A DNA stretch of 38,992 bases from Ruminococcus sp. UBA3280. GTDB taxonomy: Bacteria; Bacillota; Clostridia; Oscillospirales; Ruminococcaceae. The translations under genes were made by a program, and so were the position numbers. Positions 7,591 through 15,900 of the stretch are shown in pieces. Location of the stretch: NCBI GenBank assembly GCA_002362175.1, contig DETU01000053.1:1-38992 (forward strand), read 5' to 3'. Every line of letters starts with the position of its first letter. Within the stretch, counting starts at the first letter, position 1. The notes beneath the pieces are model-generated. The model made no database searches, had not been told where the DNA came from, and was given only the letters and a program-made list of their open reading frames with translations.

Positions 7591-8208
7591 TTAATTGCTA
7601 TATTCAAGCTCACTTGGAAGATTATTCCAAAGTTCTGTCCTTGTCTTGTTCTTTCTCAGTTTTTCCAGTATTTTAATATCCGGGTCGGGATATACTGTAA
7701 AATTGTCAGATTCTCCCATTTCCGAACGTATTAAAAATGCAAGATGTTCAGATTCTATTGAAAACTGTGCATTCACACCTTTCTTATTTCCCCTTGCATC
7801 AAGACGTATCCATTTTTTACAGTCCCTAATATATACACCATTTAGCCCATGATAAACCAGCACAGAAGGTACTTTGTCATCTAAAGTCAATTTTTGATAA
7901 CAAAAGCCTGTCGGAACAGATTTACAACGCAATAAAGCAGCTAACAAGTGGGATTTAGCAAAACAAATTCCATGACCTGCTTTAAGTACTTCCGAAGCAG
8001 TACACGTGATTATGTCTTCATTTATATCTGCCGAATGTGAAATATTATCTCTGACAAATTCATAAGTTTTTTTTATGAAATCCAACTCATTATTTGAACT
8101 TTTAAATAATGTATCAGACAGTTCTGCAATGAATTTATTATTATAATCAATTACATTGTCACATTTTAAATATTCATTAATTTTATCTGAGTATAAAGTT
8201 ATATTCAT
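7591..8208 (-). CDS. Transglutaminase-like (papain-fold) protein
   Basis: This 205-residue protein has the core of the bacterial transglutaminase-like superfamily: Cys82 in GHGICFAKSHLLAALLR, His120 in VYHGLNGVYI and Asp137 in WIRLDARG. Members act as cysteine proteases or peptide-modifying enzymes. There is no signal peptide or membrane segment, so it is probably cytosolic. All three catalytic positions are present, so the enzyme may be active, but the substrate cannot be told. ATG 8208 is preceded by a weak purine-rich site. It is transcribed alone from promoter module C (8248-8276), which overlaps the end of the decayed hydrolase gene behind it. Confidence 0.8.
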   Translation of the reverse strand: MNITLYSDKINEYLKCDNVIDYNNKFIAELSDTLFKSSNNELDFIKKTYEFVRDNISHSADINEDIITCTASEVLKAGHGICFAKSHLLAALLRCKSVPTGFCYQKLTLDDKVPSVLVYHGLNGVYIRDCKKWIRLDARGNKKGVNAQFSIESEHLAFLIRSEMGESDNFTVYPDPDIKILEKLRKNKTRTELWNNLPSELEYSN

Positions 8209-8226
8209 TTTTTAATCCACCAAATT

Positions 8227-9356
8227 TCAATTTATACTGATATTTGCATTATAACACATACCGCACAGAAAATCAACCGTATTTCTACAAAAAAGCAATG
8301 AAAGTTCTATTTCTGCAATCTCATGCAATATTTCTGAAAATTCTTCTGATTTTGATTCTAACAGACCATGCGTAGTATTTTCCATAATATACATTTTTTT
8401 ACGAGGAGCATTTAAAGACTCAAAATAATCCTGAGCGAGCAGATAATTTGTTTGATAATCCTTATCTCCGTTTATATTATAAAACGGAACTTGATAGTCT
8501 GTCTTACCAAGCAATGAGAATTCACCAAACTCATCTGAATTTAAGAAATCTGCATATATACTAAAATCTGCGTTTATATATTTATAAAAATCACCAAGTG
8601 AGTAATATGGGTTAAATATTTGTGCCGCTAACAAATTATAATCTGTTCCGTCAGCAAATATATCATATCCGTATTTTTACATAAGGGCATTTCTCCCTGC
8701 ATAATATTCCATTGAAAAATCACCGACAGTTAATTTTTCAATAAGCTTCTTGCCTTCTTCATCATTTCCTGCCCACTTCACAGCTTCTTCCTTAAAGGCA
8801 ATTTCATTCTGACAAAAATCAACAAGCTGTCCCGTACCTATATAACATTCATAATACTCAGGATACTGAAAAGCAAGGTTGCTCCCTAAATATGTTCCCC
8901 ATGAATGACCGAGAAGTGTTATCTTGTTCTTGCCGAAATAGTCTAACAGATATTTTGTCATCTCTATGCTAGCACTCATCATCAGGTCATATGTCAGCAC
9001 AGTATCATTCTGTTCGGGAGAATAACTTTTTCCGCAATTCCTCTGGTCCCATGTAACAACAGTGTACACATCAGACCATTTTCTTGTAAAAGCGTAGTCA
9101 TAGGGACTTGTAGACGAACCAGGTCCTCCATGCAAATATAATAAAACAGGATTATCTTTATCTTGTCCATAAATACTTATCCATTGTTTTGTACCATTTA
9201 TATCCACGTACATTTGCTCATTTATACCGCCTTCGGGTGTTCTGTTATTTATCTTCCTCCCTTAAATCAAACAACCAAAAAAAACTGCGATGACAACAAC
9301 AAATGTAATGAATATCCATTTCATTATTTTCAATATAAAATTAATGTTTTTTTCAT
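8227..9356 (-). pseudogene. Decayed alpha/beta-hydrolase lipoprotein (proline iminopeptidase-like)
   Basis: Two open segments, 8677-9213 and 8227-8676, are in the same frame and separated by one TAA at 8677-8679. The upstream part has the oxyanion motif HGGPGS and nucleophile elbow GHSWGTYLG. The downstream part supplies the acid (NGDKDYQ) and the His (TTHGLLES), so together they form one enzyme. The frame also continues upstream to a signal peptide starting at 9324 (MKWIFITFVVVIAVFFGC, a lipobox-like end), cut off by another TAA at 9262-9264. A better start, ATG 9354-9356 behind TAGGAG, would join this by a one-base shift. Three lesions argue for a dead gene, formerly an extracytoplasmic lipoprotein peptidase or esterase. 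The last ~30 codons run over promoter C. Confidence 0.8.
8248..8276 (-). promoter_or_regulatory. Promoter module copy C (transglutaminase-like gene)
   Basis: On the minus strand: TTGATT, 17 bases, TATAAT, with TATGTGT before the -10 box. It lies inside the terminal codons of the decayed hydrolase frame, suggesting that the true hydrolase end was further upstream or that the module arrived later. Confidence 0.8.
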
Positions 9357-9394
9357 ATCTGCTCCTATAAATTCTACTTTATATTAATGTTTAT

Positions 9395-9423
9395 ATTATA
9401 GCACATAACACACGAAAATTCAA
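9395..9423 (-). promoter_or_regulatory. Promoter module copy D (hydrolase pseudogene)
   Basis: On the minus strand: TTGAAT, 17 bases, TATAAT, with TATGTGC before the -10 box. The predicted transcript start near 9388 is about 30 bases ahead of the TAGGAG site and ATG 9356 of the decayed gene. Confidence 0.75.
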
Positions 9424-9442
9424 CCAAATTGCAAAAAAACAA

Positions 9443-9468
9443 TGAAAGCCGGATTGCTCCGGCTCTCA
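9443..9468 (-). terminator. Terminator after the beta-helix lipoprotein gene
   Basis: AGCCGGA and TCCGGCT pair around a four-base loop, and the stem can be lengthened by several pairs. On the minus strand a T-rich tract follows. Promoter D starts almost immediately after it, the same terminator-then-promoter layout as at copy A. Confidence 0.75.
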
Positions 9469-9510
9469 CTGTTTATAGGGTGGTTTATATGAAATTAGAA
9501 GATGGCTTAA

Positions 9511-11583
9511 TTATTGGTTATGTCTGAAATCTTTTCCGTCTCTGTCGGGAATTTCAGGCATACCGTTTTCGTCCTTCGGAGGTTCGGGAATCCCGTCTCT
9601 GTTTCCACCGCCGAAACCTCCGCCCATAACGGACTGTTTTCCGACAAGTGAAACTCTGCTCTCTGCTGTGAAACTTACGAACTCCGTACCGTCGTTATTA
9701 TAACCGCCGTTTGCATAAAGTCCGTACGATTCTTCCGACGAAGAAGAACCTCCTGTATAGAATGTATAAGTCACACCTTTTTTTATATCAGGCGAACTTA
9801 TTACAATATTGTCAAAATTTTTCTGTGGTGAAAAACTTATTATTTCTTTTCCCGAGTCATCGGAAAGAGTAATAAGAGTTCCTCCGCTGTACGTATTATC
9901 AAAGGTTGCTGAAACGCAGTTCCGTGATGAAGTTTCAGACGGATATTCTGCCATTCCTGACATACCTGCCGCCAGAAGAACACCGCCGTTAACGATAATT
10001 TCACCGTTGCTGTCCAACGCACCGTTTCCACTGTTTTCAGGACCGTTTACTATAACAGTACCTCCGCTAATGTTAATGTTTCCGTTGGAGTCAAGACCGT
10101 CACCATCGGCATTTATAAAAACTGTTCCGCCTGTAATATTTACTGACAGGTCGTCCGAATATATTCCCATACCAGCCTGAACAGTTTCACCGTCACTTGC
10201 ATTGAAACCATCATCAGAAGCATTTACTTCAACTGTACCATTGTTTATATTTATAACGGACGCTTCAAAACCTTCATAAGAATTGTCAACAGAAACTACT
10301 CCGCCATTTATATCAATTTTCAAATCGGCATGAATACCCTTGTTGCCGGAATAAATATTCAGCTTTCCTCCCGATACAACAACATCTGAATTTGAATGAA
10401 CTGCATCATCTGCGGAATTTATACTGAAAGTTCCTCCGACTATATTTATTTCGGCATCTGCCTTTATACCTTTTGTGCTTATTGTATCAGCAGTACTTTC
10501 CAAATCTGCTGTATATGCAGGATTCCGTTGCTGAAAGTCTTCATCAGGCATTTCAAGCGGTTCAAAATCTTCAGGACTGAAATTTTCAAATCCGTCGGGA
10601 AATTCAGGTCTTTCAGAATCATCAGGCATATCGGGTCTTTTTTCCCTGCTGAAATCATCGGCATGGTTTTTAGTTGTTTCGGAACTTCCTCCACCTGATG
10701 TTATATTGAAATTACCGCCCTCAATGTAAACAAATCCCATTGAAGAATCAGTACTGTTGCTTGAATTAATACCGTTTTCACCTGATGTAAGGGTCAAATC
10801 ACCGTCTGCAACGGCAACATAATCCTTGCCTTTTACAGCGTCGCCAACTGCATTTACGGTAATCTTACCGCCTGTAATAACAACATCGTCTTTTGAACGG
10901 ATACCGTCATTATAGTTCCCATTAACTTCAAGTTCACCGTTTCCGTTAAGCGTGAGACTGTCTTTGCTGAAAATTACCGCATCGGGTTCATTTTCGGCAC
11001 TGTCGTCAAATTCATACGCTGAACCGTCCGAAACATAATTTTTACTGCCGTCTGCAAGCGTTATGAAAGTTTTTTTTGCACTTGCCACATAAATTGCTGA
11101 TGAATTACTGCAATTTACCGTGGCGTTGTCAAGAACAAGCTGAACCTTGTTTTTATCAGCGTCAACAATAATCTGACCGTCATCAAGAGTACCGTTTATA
11201 AGATAGATACCCTCATCTTTAATCGTAACTGTTGAACCATTGACCGAAACACCGTTGCCGTTCACTTCCGCACTGTTTCCTGTAAGGGAAATTTTAGCTG
11301 TCGGATTTGAATAATCGGGGTTGAGGTCTCTGTCTGAAAAAAGTTCGCTCGAAGATGTTTTTTTGGTTTTCTGAACAGAATCATCGGAATCAATTTCCTG
11401 CGGTACTGTTTCAGTTGTTTCAGCCGATTCAGTAATTTCCTCTGTTTCGGCTGAAACCGTCGTCATTTTCTCGGAAGTTGTCTTTTTGGAATCAGAAGAA
11501 CTATTACTTTTATCGCTGCAAGCAGTTGCCATAATAGCAAAAGTCATAGCAGTCATAACTATGCGGTTCATAAAATCACTCAT
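9511..11583 (-). CDS. Carbohydrate-binding beta-helix lipoprotein (PF14262, Cthe_2159-like)
   Basis: This 690-residue exported lipoprotein has a signal peptide ending in IMATAC, a Ser/Thr/Glu-rich spacer, then a long right-handed beta-helix. The helix is built from short repeats of the type GGxxxINxxxDGxxSN, for example GGTVFINADGDGLDSNGNIN. Repeated Asp-Gly and Asn-Gly turns are typical calcium sites. This matches PF14262, whose member Cthe_2159 from Clostridium thermocellum binds cellulose and polygalacturonate. It is probably a surface polysaccharide-binding protein, not an enzyme; no catalytic motif is visible. An acidic, Pro-rich insert interrupts the helix near residues 310-360. ATG 11583 is preferred over the in-frame TTG at 11610 because it has GGTG six bases upstream. 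Its position beside envelope genes fits a cell-surface role. Confidence 0.8.
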   Translation of the reverse strand: MSDFMNRIVMTAMTFAIMATACSDKSNSSSDSKKTTSEKMTTVSAETEEITESAETTETVPQEIDSDDSVQKTKKTSSSELFSDRDLNPDYSNPTAKISLTGNSAEVNGNGVSVNGSTVTIKDEGIYLINGTLDDGQIIVDADKNKVQLVLDNATVNCSNSSAIYVASAKKTFITLADGSKNYVSDGSAYEFDDSAENEPDAVIFSKDSLTLNGNGELEVNGNYNDGIRSKDDVVITGGKITVNAVGDAVKGKDYVAVADGDLTLTSGENGINSSNSTDSSMGFVYIEGGNFNITSGGGSSETTKNHADDFSREKRPDMPDDSERPEFPDGFENFSPEDFEPLEMPDEDFQQRNPAYTADLESTADTISTKGIKADAEINIVGGTFSINSADDAVHSNSDVVVSGGKLNIYSGNKGIHADLKIDINGGVVSVDNSYEGFEASVININNGTVEVNASDDGFNASDGETVQAGMGIYSDDLSVNITGGTVFINADGDGLDSNGNINISGGTVIVNGPENSGNGALDSNGEIIVNGGVLLAAGMSGMAEYPSETSSRNCVSATFDNTYSGGTLITLSDDSGKEIISFSPQKNFDNIVISSPDIKKGVTYTFYTGGSSSSEESYGLYANGGYNNDGTEFVSFTAESRVSLVGKQSVMGGGFGGGNRDGIPEPPKDENGMPEIPDRDGKDFRHNQ

Positions 11584-11694
11584 AGAATCACCATTTTTTA
11601 AAGTTCCCAATTCCGTTTGTTTCTTTTGTTTTTATCTCTATGTTTGTTATTATAGACGTATGATATGTAAATTGTGTGAAATTCTGCTGAACAA

Positions 11695-11716
11695 CTGAAA
11701 AAAATATTTTTTTCAG
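11695..11716. terminator. Perfect 22-bp AT palindrome, probable terminator of the PP2C gene
   Basis: CTGAAAAAAA, TA, TTTTTTTCAG form a perfect inverted repeat located 24 bases after the stop of the minus-strand PP2C gene. The stem is AT-rich but ends in a T run on either strand. Confidence 0.5.
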
Positions 11717-11739
11717 GATTAACACAAAATTACAGTATT

Positions 11740-13212
11740 TCATGTACTTTTGCAGAAATTCACAAAATCCCTCACAGAGTCACTGCAATTTGCGAACAGA
11801 TTTATTTCAGCCGTTTTAATGTTGTAATCAAGATTGTGAATAAGGACGGGAATATCTTTTCCGAACGTTTTTTCAATAAATCCCGAAGAATGAAGATTTT
11901 GAACAATATCCGCAAGAAGTTCGGTAAAGGCTGTTGTAATTGCCGAATACCGTTCAATATCAGAACTGTCTGCATCTTCATTATACGGATAACCACAGCT
12001 TATAATCCATTGTCTTACAATTCTCGCAGTATCGTCAGTACCGAAACTAAGTTCATTGTTCTGTAGCCAAAAAATGTAATTCCAACGTGCTTCCTGTTCG
12101 CTGTCGGCAATGGAAATATTTTTCATGTATTCCGATTCGGTATTATAACCGAGAACAGCAGTAGGTTTACAAGGATTATCCTCGTCGTCATAGACAAAAA
12201 GCGACAATGCATATATATCAGGTTCTTCCCACGACGATATGGTATCTTCAATAAGCACCGACATAAGTCCCTTTATATCCTCTGTACTTACAAAAATATC
12301 ATGTTTATCATCACAGCTGTCCTCCTCCGCAGAGTCTTTCAGTTCCTCAATACATTTTTTCAGAACCTCTATATTAACAATTCCGGCACATGAAACGTCG
12401 TCACCACTGCCGTTCGCCGTAATTTCAGGAAGAAGATTTGCTATATATATGCTTGTTTCTTCAAATCCCGATTCTGCAAATTTTATTGCAAGTTCTCTGT
12501 AAAGGTCGTAAAGCTGTTCTTCATTCCAGCACGACTTGTCAACACCGTCTGTTCCGAGAAAAACGGCGGGCGGTACTGCTTCCTTTTCAAAATAACAGAA
12601 CCTTGCCACACTGTTTACATTGTCCTGACACATAGATGTCGTAACATTACCGTTGCAACACGGGTCGTCGGGGATTGGACTGTATGCAGAACCGTCGTCA
12701 GCAACAATAACACATTTTCCGTCGCCAATCTGTACACCGAAGGCAAATTCCTCCGCAACGACAAAAAATTCAAGAGTTGTTCCGTAAGCTATAAGAAAAT
12801 TACCCTCTTTATAGTACTGACGGTAATCAGCAAATTCATCAGGTATACGATTCAGTTCCTCATCAGTAAAAGGGTTGTTTATATAATCGTCCGCAATTCT
12901 GTCATACCATAGTGAAACAACATTCCGCCAGAGAAAAGCAAAAAGTTTACTGCGTTTTTTTTCGCTGTCAAGAAGTATTTCCGCACCGTCCATTATATCC
13001 ATAAATTCGTCAGCACATTCAAAGGCACACTCAACTGCAAATCTTGAGCCTCTGTCTGTGCGGATATATTGGGGACTTCCGTGACCGTCAGCCACAGCCA
13101 CAAAGGAATATTTATCATTATTAACTGACATGGAACAGTCCTGACACACTATTCCTTTCTTGACATGAAATGAACCTATAACGGTATGAGAAAAGGAAGA
13201 ATAATTATTCAT
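11740..13212 (-). CDS. PP2C-type Ser/Thr phosphatase with an additional C-terminal domain
   Basis: The first ~290 of 490 residues are a PPM/PP2C phosphatase. VAVADGHGS (about 38-46) and later GDGKCV, LGTDGVDKSCW and NGSGDDVSCAG give the metal-binding aspartates in the expected order. Residues ~310-490 are a second domain starting LMSVLIEDTISSWEEPDIYALSLFVYDDEDNP. This resembles the DUF4303-type fold (YALSL..., a central ARWNYIFWLQN segment). That match is by general pattern and uncertain. Soluble, no signal peptide. Such stand-alone PP2C proteins reverse Ser/Thr phosphorylation; no kinase gene is in view. It has its own promoter (13255-13283). Confidence 0.8.
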   Translation of the reverse strand: MNNYSSFSHTVIGSFHVKKGIVCQDCSMSVNNDKYSFVAVADGHGSPQYIRTDRGSRFAVECAFECADEFMDIMDGAEILLDSEKKRSKLFAFLWRNVVSLWYDRIADDYINNPFTDEELNRIPDEFADYRQYYKEGNFLIAYGTTLEFFVVAEEFAFGVQIGDGKCVIVADDGSAYSPIPDDPCCNGNVTTSMCQDNVNSVARFCYFEKEAVPPAVFLGTDGVDKSCWNEEQLYDLYRELAIKFAESGFEETSIYIANLLPEITANGSGDDVSCAGIVNIEVLKKCIEELKDSAEEDSCDDKHDIFVSTEDIKGLMSVLIEDTISSWEEPDIYALSLFVYDDEDNPCKPTAVLGYNTESEYMKNISIADSEQEARWNYIFWLQNNELSFGTDDTARIVRQWIISCGYPYNEDADSSDIERYSAITTAFTELLADIVQNLHSSGFIEKTFGKDIPVLIHNLDYNIKTAEINLFANCSDSVRDFVNFCKST

Positions 13213-13254
13213 ATTATCATTCTCCGTTCATTAAAAAGTACAAATATCATTTTC

Positions 13255-13283
13255 ATTTTATCATAAATTTATATACTTGTCAA
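13255..13283 (-). promoter_or_regulatory. Promoter of the PP2C gene
   Basis: On the minus strand TTGACA, 17 bases, TAAAAT, about 40 bases before the ATG at 13212. Confidence 0.75.
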
Positions 13284-13309
13284 CAAATTCAATAATTTCT
13301 GATAAAAAA

Positions 13310-13337
13310 TCCGGATAGTATAAAAATATTATCCGGA
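13310..13337 (-). terminator. Terminator after the SGNH hydrolase gene
   Basis: TCCGGATA and TATCCGGA form a perfect 8-bp stem with a 12-base loop, followed on the minus strand by a T-rich run (TTTTTTAT). Confidence 0.8.
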
Positions 13338-13345
13338 AAATTATA

Positions 13346-14287
13346 TTAATAATATAAATTATTTTCGTCTGAATAAATATATTCACCTGTTGTGCTGAAA
13401 AATTCTACTGTTTCGGTCGTTGTTTCGGTAGTAATTTCGTCCTCTGTCTCAACAGGAACAGTATTCAGACAAAGCCAGTCGCACCATGTCTGATAATACT
13501 TTGCAAGCACGTGTACACCGTCATTACTACATTCTGCCATTAAATTTCCTTCAGAATCATCGAAAATTTCATTCACATCAAGATAGAATACTGTCTTGTC
13601 GTCTGCAAATTCAGCCTGTGCGGTATTAAGATTATTGATATTTTCATTTGTTATAACGTCTCCCTGCAACTGTCTTACAGCAGTAACGTGCAGACTTGAC
13701 ATAATATAAATTATTGCGTCAGGCTGATATTCCCTGATAGTGTTTATCAGATTGGAAAATGAATTTACCGTAGAAGTAAAATCGTTTCCACACTCGTTTA
13801 TCCCAAGCATGATATAAATTTTTCCATAATTTTTAGCTGAAAGCATATCATAAATGGAATAACCGTTTATATATTCGCTGTCAATCTTATAGGAAGCAAG
13901 TCCCACACTACAGAAGTAATCCGCATTTTTAAGAGTTCCGTACTCATTTAATCCGACTGTACGTGAATCGCCTATAAAAAGTGCGTCGTCAAAATATGAA
14001 GGGTCGCTCTCAACGAAAACAGGTTCAGGCGGAGGAGGTTCAGTGGTAATCTGTTCTGTTGACGGAACTGTTGTTATAACTTCACTGTTGGTTATATTTT
14101 CGGTAGTGTCCGAAGTTGTATCTTCATCAGAATTTTTATTGTGTATATCAATAACGGGCGGTTTTTTTGAAGAAGCCGGTTCAACTTCCTTACTGCTGTT
14201 CCATATCTGCCTGAAAATTATCGGAGACGCAACAAAACAGGTCAGAAGAAGAAGAACAGTATAGGTACATTGTCTGAATTTTTTCAT
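13346..14287 (-). CDS. Membrane-anchored SGNH/GDSL hydrolase paired with an MBOAT acyltransferase
   Basis: This 313-residue protein has an N-terminal membrane anchor (about 8-26), a Thr/Glu/Pro-rich linker to residue ~92, then an SGNH domain. Ser108 lies in FIGDSRTVG (block I). IMLGINECG gives the block III Gly/Asn, and SNDGVHVLAKY gives the block V Asp and His. It therefore acts outside the membrane as an esterase or acyltransferase on wall or capsular polysaccharide. The MBOAT gene ends 19 bases before its start in the same direction. That pair is a known arrangement in which MBOAT exports an acyl group and the SGNH protein places it on the polymer. The target polymer is unknown. It probably shares the promoter at 15772-15800. 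Confidence 0.85.
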   Translation of the reverse strand: MKKFRQCTYTVLLLLTCFVASPIIFRQIWNSSKEVEPASSKKPPVIDIHNKNSDEDTTSDTTENITNSEVITTVPSTEQITTEPPPPEPVFVESDPSYFDDALFIGDSRTVGLNEYGTLKNADYFCSVGLASYKIDSEYINGYSIYDMLSAKNYGKIYIMLGINECGNDFTSTVNSFSNLINTIREYQPDAIIYIMSSLHVTAVRQLQGDVITNENINNLNTAQAEFADDKTVFYLDVNEIFDDSEGNLMAECSNDGVHVLAKYYQTWCDWLCLNTVPVETEDEITTETTTETVEFFSTTGEYIYSDENNLYY

Positions 14288-14306
14288 CTTTTTATCTCCC
14301 TTGCAA

Positions 14307-15698
14307 TCAGAATCTGAAATACATAAACGGGTCGTTCATACCCTTGTACATACAATAAACCGCTCCCCAGAATACCGCAAGAAGAATTACTGCACATACT
14401 GTTGATTTTTTATATTTTTCATAAAGTTTCTGCGGAATCCTTGTCGAAAACAGAATACCGGCAACAAAAAATTTCCAGTATATTTTAAGATATTTTATAT
14501 AGTCACCGTCAAGTACAACGGATTTTTCCTGCGGAATAAAAGGAAACAGTCTCTTAAAGTATATGCCGAGTTCATGAAAATCAGTAATGGCAAATATAAG
14601 CCATGTTATCGGAATTATAAGAAGCATATAGCAGTGACCGAGAGCCTTGTACTTGTTGAGAAATTTTCCCGTCCAGAATTTTTCGGTTATTATGAGAATA
14701 AAAAGCACAAGTCCCCATAATATAAAGTTCCAGCTTGCACCGTGCCATAGTCCCGTAAAAAGCCAGACAGCAAGGGTATTCAAAATCATACGTGGCAGAC
14801 CTTTTCTGTTTCCGCCCAATGGAATATATATATATTCCCTGAACCATGAGCCGAGAGTAATATGCCACCTTCTCCAAAATTCCGTCATTGTAAGGGACAA
14901 ATAAGGATAATCGAAGTTTCTCGGCAGGTCAAAGCCCATAAGTTTTCCGAGACCTATCGCCATGAGAGAATATCCACAGAAATCAAAATAAAGCTGGAAC
15001 GAATATGCAAATACACCCATCCATGCAAGAGGTGTGGAAATACTTTCATAGCCTATCATTGAAATATCATTCCATAGTCCTGAAAGCTGATTTGCAATAA
15101 GCACCTTGTAACCAAGACCGATTGTGAAAGTTTTCAAACCGTCCTCTACTTTGAATATAGTGTGTTTACGTTTTTTAAGCTGTTCCGCCACAGTCTGATA
15201 TGTAACAATAGGTCCTGCTATAAGCTGTGGAAACATACTTATATATGCACCGTAATTTATTATATTCTTTTCGGAAACGGCTTTTCCTCTGTATACATCA
15301 ATAATATATGAAACGTTCTGAAACGTGTAGAAGCTTATTCCTATAGGCAGAATAATATCCTTTACAGGAAGCTCCGAACGGAAAAGAGCATTTATATTTT
15401 CAAAGGTAAATCCTGTATACTTGAAAAACAAAAGCCACCAGAAATTAAATACTATACCTATTACAAGCCATATCTTTTTATTTTTCGGAAAAGAGTCTAT
15501 AAACTGTGCAATAATGAAGTTAAACAACAGTGTCAGCAGAAAAAGTACTATATAAACAGGACTTTTCACGCCCATGCCGTAAAAAATAACACTGCACGCA
15601 AAAATAACTGCATTTTTATATGCAGGAGGAGTAAACCCGTAAAGCAACATAAATGCAGGAAGGAATATAAACAAGAATTCAAGACTGCTGAAAACCAT
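14307..15698 (-). CDS. MBOAT-family (AlgI/DltB-like) O-acyltransferase
   Basis: This 463-residue polytopic membrane protein has about ten hydrophobic segments. It begins MVFSSLEFLFIFLPAFMLLY, the usual start of AlgI/PatA-like MBOAT proteins. The motif MTEFWRRWHITLGSWFREYIY followed by IPLGGNR, and the later LWHGASWNFILWG with the catalytic His, are characteristic. Such proteins move acyl groups across the membrane for acetylation of exopolysaccharide, peptidoglycan or teichoic acid. ATG 15698 is chosen because the preceding 29 in-frame residues from 15785 are not family-like and AGGGTGG sits just before it. The SGNH gene at 13346-14287 follows closely and is the expected partner. Confidence 0.9.
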   Translation of the reverse strand: MVFSSLEFLFIFLPAFMLLYGFTPPAYKNAVIFACSVIFYGMGVKSPVYIVLFLLTLLFNFIIAQFIDSFPKNKKIWLVIGIVFNFWWLLFFKYTGFTFENINALFRSELPVKDIILPIGISFYTFQNVSYIIDVYRGKAVSEKNIINYGAYISMFPQLIAGPIVTYQTVAEQLKKRKHTIFKVEDGLKTFTIGLGYKVLIANQLSGLWNDISMIGYESISTPLAWMGVFAYSFQLYFDFCGYSLMAIGLGKLMGFDLPRNFDYPYLSLTMTEFWRRWHITLGSWFREYIYIPLGGNRKGLPRMILNTLAVWLFTGLWHGASWNFILWGLVLFILIITEKFWTGKFLNKYKALGHCYMLLIIPITWLIFAITDFHELGIYFKRLFPFIPQEKSVVLDGDYIKYLKIYWKFFVAGILFSTRIPQKLYEKYKKSTVCAVILLAVFWGAVYCMYKGMNDPFMYFRF

Positions 15699-15771
15699 TC
15701 TACCACCCTTTATTTTTTCTTTTGTTCTAAAATATTTATATAAACGGCTGTCAGTATAACCGCATATTATT

Positions 15772-15800
15772 ATTCTACACGACAATTAAAAAAAAGTCAA
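15772..15800 (-). promoter_or_regulatory. Promoter of the MBOAT-SGNH operon
   Basis: On the minus strand TTGACT, 17 bases, TAGAAT; the start codon is about 70 bases downstream. Confidence 0.65.
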
Positions 15801-15854
15801 TAACTTTCATATTTTGTACCAATTTGTAATAATTGGAAATACAGATAAATAACC

Positions 15855-15888
15855 GTAAAAAAATAATCTGCCGTAAAACGACAGATTA
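15855..15888 (-). terminator. Terminator after folD
   Basis: TAATCTGCCGT and ACGACAGATTA pair with one mismatch around AAA. On the minus strand a run of eight T follows. It ends the M16-lgt-folD operon. Confidence 0.85.
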
Positions 15889-15900
15889 TAGTCAGATTTA

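Noticed and set aside
8677..9264. Stop-codon recoding or readthrough in the hydrolase gene
   Set aside because: Both interruptions are TAA, no recoding element is visible, and a frameshift near the start is also needed. Gene decay explains all three.
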